64,000 bases of DNA from Tetracentron sinense. Its lineage: Eukaryota > Streptophyta > Magnoliopsida > Trochodendrales > Trochodendraceae. The stretch covers positions 6,734,639 through 6,798,638 of the forward strand of contig CM026562.1 in NCBI GenBank assembly GCA_015143295.1, in the 5' to 3' direction. Under the pieces are notes generated by a model. That model did not search any database, was not told where the DNA came from, and saw only the letters and a program-made list of their open reading frames with translations. Numbering within the stretch: position 1 is the stretch's first letter; each line of letters starts with the position of its first letter. Of the stretch, positions 57,797 through 64,000 are shown one piece after another. The position numbers and the translations under genes are program-made.

Positions 57797-60181
57797 CTAT
57801 TTGAGCGGGTCGGGTGAGGCATAATCACACTTCTGCGATGCCAGCTGGTCTCCTCGTATTTCACTTGGTCCGTCCGAAGTTGGGAATTTCAGTACTTGAT
57901 AATAGGAAGATGGAACAGCCTTCATTTCGTGAGTCCACCATCGCCCCAAGATGGCATTGTATGGGGACGGCGCATCGATAATGGAGAACCGGGTGGACAG
58001 AGTGATAGGTCCAGCTTTGACCGGTAGGACGACTTCTCCTACGGGTTGCATTGAGCTTCCTTCGAATCCTACCAAGGGGGTTTGTGCAGGGACGAGAACC
58101 GCCGGGTCTAACCCCATCTTTGCGAAAACATGGAGATACAGGATATCTGCCCCACTTCCAGGGTCAACGAGCACTCGCCTGATGTCGAAATCGCCAATTC
58201 GCATAGTCAAGACAAGAGCATCGTAGTGGGGCCTGACCACAGTTGCCATGTCCTGATCAGTGAACGAGAGGGCCTGCTCGGTTTCTTTTGCCGTCGATCG
58301 CACTTGGCAAACTTTTGCCACGTGCGATAACTTCCTTGCCTTCGCACGGTACTGCTGCTCGATGTCTTCCTCCGGTACTCGAGCGCGATGGATGACATTT
58401 ATGACTCCTTTCGGAGCTTCTCCGCCTCGGCCCATATGACCGGATGGCTCTCCCTCGTGAGATCGAATGGACGGATCCGTAATATGCCCTTCTTCTCTTC
58501 CAGTGTCCACATACTCTCCCAGATAGCCTTCACGGACTAATCTCTCCAGGTATTCTCTCATAATGCGACAACGATTTGTAAGGTGCCCGTGACACTTGTG
58601 GTACTGACAATATTCATGCGCCCTGGGTCCTGAGGTGACATCACGAACGGTCCGTGCTGGCCATTCGAAGTATGGTTTGTCTTCCATCGTCTTCATAATC
58701 GTCGCCGGGCTCGCTGAGAAATTGATTTGACCACCGTGAGAGGCAAAAGGACGTCTCTCTGCTGCTCGATTCTCCCTCTCCTTGTAATGCCCGGGTTCCT
58801 CTCGTCTCTGATAGGCACGGTCGTCCCGCCGTTGGAAGTTGAAACGTAGATCCGTCCTCCTTGAGTCTACATCTTGGCGGACTCCCAATGAGAGTTGGTT
58901 CGGTTCTCCCCGTCGTTCAACGTACACCACTTTTTCCTGTCGTGTGCGTCTCCGTGGTTCCTCATCGCTGGAGGATGATTCATACTTTGATCTCTTCCCT
59001 CTCTTCGAGGAGGGTTTGCTTCCCCACTCCACAGCATCTACCCCTCGTGCTCTGGGTCTCGTCGTTGCTGCAATATCCTCTTCCATCCTCCCGTACTTAG
59101 AGGCACGGACTATCAGCTCGTCCATCTTGATTGGACAGTCAAGGGCGAGAGATTCGTAGAGCTTAGAACTCTTGGGTATGACATTCTTGAAGGCCGCTAT
59201 GCAAGTGCAGTCCTCGATCTTATCGATGTTAGAGACTTCATCGGTAAACCGCTGAATAAAATCTCTAAGGGGTTCCGCCGACTTCATTCTCATGGCGAAG
59301 AGTGAATCTGCGCCAGCTTTCTTCTTCTTGTTAATGATATACTGGTCAATGAAAACTGACCGGAGATTAGCCATACACCTGATCGATCCCGCGGGTAGAT
59401 TACGGAACCATCTCGCAGCCGCTCCAGTCAGGCTGCTAGGGAAGGCTTTACAGAGGAGGTTATCATCCGGGTTACGGACAACCATGGCATTTTTGAAGTC
59501 AGTCAGGTGGTCAATAGGATCTCTCCTCCCATCGAACTTAACAAAATTCGGTACCGTGAACTTTGATGGGGTATAAGACTCGACGATCTCCTTGGAAAAA
59601 GGGGACGTCTCCTCCTCGTCCTTGTACTTCTGAGCATATTGATCGAGAGAGGCCCCGCTCGTCGTTCCTCTGACTCGGGCATTGATCAGGGTTTCCACGT
59701 CCTTGAGGGTTAAGCCTGTTTTCAACCCGTCGTTGCTGACACCGAGATCTCGTTGTTCAGCAAGAGCACCAAGAGAACGAGGATAGGCAGTTTCGGCAGT
59801 AGAAGGAGGGAGAGTGAATCTTCTCTCCAGATTCTCTGGTGCAGACGGCGAGATCGGGACTGTTGCTTTGGGAGGAGGGGAAGAAGGGAAATTGAGTTTA
59901 CGAGCCGTAGAACCCCCTCTAGGAGATTCGTCATCGATCTCCAAGTTACCGTGCTCCAAAGCATCAAGCCGCTCCTGCAGTGACTATTGCTAGCTGACTA
60001 TCTGGGCCAGAGTGGCCTGTTGTTGTTGTAATAGTAACAAGATGGGATCAGGTATGGTCGTGGGCCTTTCTGGTTGCCCGGAAGATTGGCCTGAAGCGAA
60101 TGTTTGCATGGTGGAAGGGGTGCAAGTAAGGGCTTGAGGGGGCTGGTTTTCGATGATAGACTGAGGAGTTTGGTCTGCCAT
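57797..60181 (-). pseudogene. gag-protease region of Tat element
   Basis: The likely start is ATG 60179-60181 (MADQTPQSII), 48 bases inside the primer site. Stops TAG at 59990-59992 and TAG at 59984-59986 interrupt it early; the frame then runs open to TAG at 57797-57799. Order: Gln-rich segment (LLLLQQQQATLAQI), capsid-like Retrotrans_gag domain (KFTVPNFVKFDGRRDPIDHL, AAARWFRNLPAGSI; about 59570-59380), a basic Ser/Arg-rich linker, a zinc-knuckle-like CQYHKCHGHLTNRC (about 58610-58570), and an aspartic protease with VLVDPGSGADILY (about 58180-58145) and YNAILGRWW (about 57962). The usual DTG/DSG-type triad is DPGSG here, which may be weakened. Gag forms the particle and protease cuts the polyprotein. 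Confidence 0.9.
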
Positions 60182-60226
60182 GCCGACCGAGAGAGGTGGT
60201 GTGAGCAAAGGGTGAGTTCGGCTAAA

Positions 60227-60244
60227 TTCCCACAGACGGCGCCA
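60227..60244 (-). promoter_or_regulatory. Primer binding site
   Basis: Four bases after the 5' LTR the element strand reads TGGCGCCGTCTGTGGGAA. The first nine bases match the 3' end of plant tRNA-Asp as complement, and the longer string is a usual primer site in Tat-type elements. It is where minus-strand DNA synthesis would begin. Confidence 0.8.
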
Positions 60245-60248
60245 ATTT

Positions 60249-60986
60249 TGTGAGGGGAATTTACCGAAAGGACACGCGTCAGCAGCAGCTCCTCCCAAGT
60301 TCTGGTATACCGGTAGAAGGTTGGAGTGGAGGGTGTGATACCCTGACCTGTACTCCGATGATAAAGTCAGTTGGTGTAGAAGAAGATGAATAGTAAGAAA
60401 ATGCAAAGAGTTTGAAGGTCTTAGCTCTCCAAAAAATCCCCCCTTCCTACTGTTTTTCATAGGTTTTTATAGGCCACCCTTACCATGGCCATGGGCACCC
60501 ATTGATGTCCATGAATCCCTCAAATCTATGATGTGTACTTCAGTAATCATTTTAGATAGATCTCCCGGTCATTCGTACTGCACGCGTATCTGCACACAAA
60601 AGAGAGTAGGCAAAGAGTAGGAACTCGTCCGAGGTGACTGACATTAAATGACATTTAATGCTGCATTTAATGCTAAGGCGGTATTTCCCACCTACCATGG
60701 TAGAGGTAAGATCTGTCTCAGGCGACTGGGCAGTAATGCCGGATCTCATCACGTGTTGGGATACGGGATCATCGTCCATGGGACCACGGATCTGTCGTCA
60801 GAATGAGGACGGGATCGTCGTCCGTGAGACCACGGGTCCGTGGTTAGAATGAGGACGGGATCGTCGTCCCTGAGACCACGGGTCCGTCGTCGAAGAGACG
60901 ACGGAAATGAGCCCAAATGATAACACCACACCGAGGACAAGCTCGTTATTACCATACTTAGGTTTTTACGAAATTTACCCATTACA
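60249..60986 (-). repeat. 5' LTR (738 bp)
   Basis: Longer than the 3' LTR by 12 bp at about 60650-60673, where CATTTAATGC is tandemly duplicated. It should hold the promoter of the element. Terminal TGTAATGGG...CCCCTCACA in element direction. Confidence 0.95.
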
Positions 60987-61561
60987 GTATCTATTTAAGG
61001 ATTGCAGTCGCAACGAAGACATCTGAGAGATTACCAAGCTTTATCACTAGAGCCATGGATCTGAAGTCCCAAATCCATGTTCTAACACTCTGAACAACCA
61101 TTAAGTATAGTAGCTAAACAGCTAGAATCAAAGTAAATTTCCAGGTAGAGCATCATCTCTAAGAACCCACCAATGACTTTCTCACCATGGCCATTCTTCA
61201 CATATCCTGATAAAAATGCAGTCCCAACATAAGATTTTTGAGACCCAATTGAGATTTGGAGGAGCTGAGGCCAATCATTTAGAAAGGGGAGATTCTTCAC
61301 AAGCAAAGGGGAGGTCATTTGAGTTGTCTTGAGATGTAGGTTCTGTGGGTAATATATGAGAGTTTACAAGAAGAGATTTCATGGCTGTTTTTGGGTGGTA
61401 TTGTTTTCAGTGTAGAGAAAGTCCTGTTCAGGTTTTGATGGACTAGGGATGGAAAAAGGGTATACATGGAATTCTTTCAAATGTTTGAATATTTGGTCCT
61501 TTGGGTTGAAAATTGAAATCAACGGTCTTGTCGTAAGACAACGAACGGGCAACGGCAACAC
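60987..61561 (-). pseudogene. PPR pseudogene, 5' part
   Basis: An ATG at 61561 opens MLPLPVRCLTTRPLISIFNP, a plausible organelle-targeting N-terminus, to a stop at 61379. In other frames follow KSYVGTAFLSGYVKNGHGEK and NMDLGLQIHGSSDKAW (61240-61030), typical PPR text. The frame is broken by indels and stops. GTATC at 60987-60991 is the target duplication of the Tat element. The N-terminal assignment is less certain than the repeats. Confidence 0.7.
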
Positions 61562-61565
61562 TCCT

Positions 61566-61600
61566 CAAAAGTAGGTAGCTAGGTAGGTAGGTAGGATAGG
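61566..61600. repeat. TAGG-rich microsatellite
   Basis: GTAGGTAGCTAGGTAGGTAGGTAGGA directly upstream of the PPR relic start (- strand). Confidence 0.85.
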
Positions 61601-61687
61601 TTTTACTTTTACCACCCCTGGTGCATGTTAGAAGGTACCAAAGGAACAAAAACTTTTATTCTTGGACCTCTCGTTGGATTTCGGGGT

Positions 61688-61752
61688 CTGCAGCGCATGC
61701 TAGCACAAGTTTCACTGCTCTTTGCGCGTTTTAGAAGTTACCAATGACACCA
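61688..61752. repeat. Direct repeat partner of 63538-63600
   Basis: GCGCATGCTAGCACAAGTTTCAC, then GCGCGTTTTAGAAG matches GCGCATGTTAGCTCAGGTTTCAC and GCGCATTTTTAGAAG at 63538-63600, same direction. The two lie either side of the MITE nest and may be parts of one unnamed repeat. Confidence 0.6.
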
Positions 61753-62050
61753 ACTTCCATGATGGTTGCACCCTTGCAATACAGTAGTGCTTAGCGGACC
61801 CATTGGTCCGTTTCACATCTTACCCTTTTAACATCCCTTTAACCCTAGTTAAACTTACTGAAAACTAAGGGGTCGTTTGGATACACTTCCATTTTTCTGT
61901 TTTTATTTTTTGTTTTTAAAAATTAAAAACCACTTTTTGTTTTCAATTTCTTCAAATAGGAAACACGTTTGGTATTATTAATTGTTACTTATTTTTAAAA
62001 AAGAAAAACAAAAAAATATGTTTGATAAATATAATTAAATAATTTCAATT

Positions 62051-62296
62051 CATGGTGGTGGTAGTGGTGAGTGGTGAGTGGTGGCGGTGGGTGTAGTGTG
62101 GTGTTGAGTGGTGGTGGTGGGGTGGTGGTGGTGTGTGGTGGTGGATGGTAGTGGTGGTGGTGGTGTGGTGGTGGTTGTATTGTGATGGGTTGTGGTTGGT
62201 GGTGAGTAGTGGTGATGGTGGGTGGTGAGGAGTGGTAGTGGTGGTGGTAGTATTGTGGTGGTGGTGGTTGTATTGTGGTGATGGGTGATATGGAGG
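62051..62296. repeat. GGT-rich microsatellite, left part
   Basis: Imperfect (GGT)n/(GTG)n with GA and TA interruptions. It continues at 62712-62885 beyond the inserted element. Confidence 0.95.
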
Positions 62297-62711
62297 TAGG
62301 GCTGTAAACGGATGCGTATATTATCCGTATCCGAATCCGTCTAATCGGATAATTATCCGGCGGAGCGGAATCGGATTGTAAAATACTATCCGTTTATAAT
62401 CGGATACGGATTCAGATACTGTTATATCCAATCTGAAAATATCTGTCCGATTATATAATATATAAATAATATATTTTAAATTTATAAAATTAATATAACC
62501 TTTAAAATATATTTTTTTAATAAAAATTTATATATTTTTAAAAAAATTAACCGGATAATTCGGATACTATTTGAATCCGGATATTTTAATCGGAGTCGGC
62601 TACGGATATCATATATCACTATCCACCAAATATTTATTCGGATTCGGATATCCGAATATATAATCGGATACGAATTCGGATATACCAATATCCGCTCCAT
62701 TTACAGCCCTA
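62297..62711. mobile_element. hAT-like MITE inside the microsatellite
   Basis: Ends TAGGGCTGTAAACGGA and TAGGGCTGTAAATGGA (inward); the flanks TATGGAGG and GGTGGAGG are a possible 8-bp duplication (6 of 8). The 415-bp body is rich in GGATA/TATCC and ATCCG words, including CGGATAATTATCCG, on an AT-rich background. Confidence 0.8.
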
Positions 62712-62885
62712 GGTGGAGGTGATGGTGGGTGGTGGTGGAGGAGGTGTGGTGGATGGTGGTAGTATTATTGTGGTGGTGGATGGTGGTGGTGGTAGTATTG
62801 TGGCGGTGGGTGGTGGTTGGTGAGTAGTGGTGGTGGTGGTAGTATTGTGGTGGTGTGGTGGTTGTTGTGGGTGGTGGTAGTGGTG
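62712..62885. repeat. GGT-rich microsatellite, right part
   Basis: Continuation of 62051-62296. Motif GTGGTGGTAGTATTGTGGTG recurs in both parts, showing they were one array. Confidence 0.93.
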
Positions 62886-63200
62886 ATAGCGGGTCTGTGT
62901 TTTCTATTTTTGTTTTTTTGTATTAAAAAACAAGAGGTAGTAGAAAATTTTTGTTAGCTTGATTTTCAAAAATTATGTTATTAATTTTTAAAAACAAAAA
63001 GCAAAAACATGTTTATCAAATAAGTTTTTGTAAAAATTTTCAAAATTTTGTTTTTAAAAATAAAAAACAGAAAATATAAGTACAACCAAACAGGGCTAAG
63101 ATTTTGGTTTTTTATTTTTTGAAAAACCATGGTTGGATTGCTTAACCCTAAGGCTGAGTGAATCTTAACCATAGTAGGTGAGTATTTAAAATTGAGACGT

Positions 63201-63859
63201 GGAGCAATGACCGGCCGTTTTGTTATATAGGAGTGCTAGCCCCACTCGCATTTACTCCAAAATTATCCATAGACGCAAGATGGGGATAACACGTGAAAAT
63301 CTTTCATTATTTTAACAATTAAAAAAGTATAAGTCAGGTCATGTTGGACATTTGTTGTGCCTCATTTGCGTCCCCGGAAGATTTGCGATTGGGACTAGCA
63401 AAATCCTTCTGTTATAAAAATGGGATCTACGGGTACGTTAACTATTTCCCCTTGCACTACTCGTTAGATGGTCTCTTTTCCTTACACTTGAAGTTGGGTT
63501 TTAGTTTCACTTCAACCGATACCCTCATCTCACATGGGTCTGGCGCATGTTAGCTCAGGTTTCACCACCCCAGGCGCATTTTTAGAAGGCACCAAGATCC
63601 CATCTGATCATATGGGTCCGCCTGGCTTCTTTGTACTCCGGCAACGGATTTTCTCTCTGGAGTATTACATTCGGGCGCTCTTTACAAGACGAGTGGAAAG
63701 ACATTTAACTAAAGAGGTGATAGCAAGCATGCGCATGTTTGGTTGGGTTAATTTTTTTGAATTTTTTTTAGTTAAATGCCTTCCTCTTTTTTAGTCATGA
63801 CAAAACACAACAAGACGAAGTTGTAGTCATAGGAAGTCACACACAAAGTCATTTAACTG
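63201..63859. other. Intergenic, no gene recognised
   Basis: Short open frames on the + strand (63341-63553, 63534-63794) show no domain. A direct repeat of 61688-61752 lies at 63538-63600. Confidence 0.5.
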
Positions 63860-64000
63860 CCTGCCCTTTTAACATTGGTTAAGAAGTTTTAACTTTTAAG
63901 GTTAAATTTTTTCAATATTTTTCCTAAAAGCTAAAGTTAGATGTTGAATCCTAGGGGCGAGTGAATCTTAACCATGTTAAAAGGGACACATGGCGGCTTG
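63860..64000. repeat. Palindromic MITE family, cut by window edge
   Basis: CCTTTTAACATTGGTTAAGAA, then TAAAGTTAGATGTTGAATCC, GAGTGAATCTTAACCATGTT and AAAAGGGACACATGGCGG carry the family core of 14259-14584 and 20251-20609. The right end is outside the window. Confidence 0.65.

Larger units (their letters stand above)
50130..60986 (-). mobile_element. Ty3/gypsy Tat-type LTR retrotransposon with antisense ORF
   Basis: The 10,857-bp element is bounded by perfect 5-bp duplications GTATC (50125-50129 and 60987-60991) and by LTRs starting TGTGAGGGG and ending TTACCCATTACA on the + strand. In its own direction: 5' LTR 60986-60249, primer site 60244-60227, gag-pro-RT-RNaseH-second RNaseH-integrase 60181-54431, a tandem repeat, an antisense three-exon ORF (53764-51412), a polypurine tract (50869-50856) and 3' LTR 50855-50130. 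The second, archaeal-like RNase H and the antisense ORF after integrase are known marks of the Tat lineage. The coding frame has five stops. It lies inside a PPR pseudogene in the same direction. Confidence 0.95.
61870..63096. mobile_element. PIF/Harbinger (Tourist)-like MITE
   Basis: Ends GGGGTCGTTTGGATA and GCCCTGTTTGGTTG (inward) with 3-bp TAA duplications (61867-61869 and 63097-63099), the pattern of Tourist MITEs. The arms are TTTTTAAAAA-rich. The interior is a GGT-rich microsatellite that itself holds another element (62297-62711). 1,227 bp in total, about 800 bp without the inner element. Confidence 0.8.
61820..63200. repeat. Palindromic MITE relic split by a Tourist-like element
   Basis: The left arm (61826-61869: TACCCTTTTAACATCCC, AACCCTAGTTAAACTTACTG) and right arm (63097-63180: CATGGTTGGATTGCTTAACC, GTGAATCTTAACCATAG) belong to the same core family as 20251-20609. 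The insertion 61870-63096 separates them. Confidence 0.6.

Noticed and set aside
62482-62700. - strand frame rich in YPDSN-type text
   Set aside because: It is produced by the repeated TATCCGGAT words of the hAT-like MITE.

Overview
This window is nuclear DNA from a flowering plant, most likely a eudicot with a transposon-rich genome. It holds one clearly intact host gene, a SEC62-type ER translocation protein on the + strand. Its five coding exons (20748-20843, 26071-26385, 39163-39364, 48082-48310, 49054-49312) join in frame to 366 codons plus stop. The gene covers 28.6 kb because introns 1-3 (about 5.2, 12.8 and 8.7 kb) are filled with transposon debris. I saw no tRNA, rRNA or CRISPR array. 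The species cannot be fixed from the sequence.

Upstream region (1-20.7 kb). The left edge holds degenerate TTAGTTAG-rich DNA and an LTR-end-like segment. Next come an exon fragment of an alpha/beta-hydrolase gene (about 5.2-5.4 kb) and a 7.5-kb Mutator-like element (5937-13393). That element has about 655-bp terminal inverted repeats, a broken FAR1-type transposase on the - strand and a PPR gene fragment. A 2.16-kb solo LTR with CAATG duplications splits the transposase near codon 4. Further along are small palindromic elements, a ~410-bp tandem duplication and a second solo LTR (16655-18808, TATTA duplications). A 359-bp foldback MITE with perfect 9-bp duplications ends 138 bp before the SEC62 start codon.

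Introns of SEC62. Intron 1 has a hAT-type MITE (22585-23080) and a truncated reverse-oriented copy of the solo-LTR family. Intron 2 shows a dated nest: a LINE relic (30.2-38.8 kb) is cut at a conserved ORF2 motif by an LTR-type element (32236-38529, TAGTC duplications). That element is cut by a 2.3-kb hAT-type element (33646-35966, ATTAAATC duplications), which contains a further palindromic repeat. Intron 3 has two more LINE relics, a hAT MITE and a second copy of the GTATCGG-type element.

Downstream region (49.3-64 kb). A decayed PPR gene on the - strand is split by a structurally complete 10.86-kb Ty3/gypsy element of the Tat type (50130-60986, GTATC duplications). It has LTRs of 726 and 738 bp, a primer binding site, a polypurine tract, and gag-pro-RT-RNaseH-second RNaseH-integrase in one frame interrupted by five stops. 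It also carries a three-exon antisense ORF (51412-53764). The right edge holds nested MITEs around a GGT-rich microsatellite.

The most interesting items are the spliced antisense ORF of the Tat element, the MITE abutting the SEC62 transcription start region, the gene-carrying MULE, and the multi-level nests whose exact target-site duplications give an insertion order.
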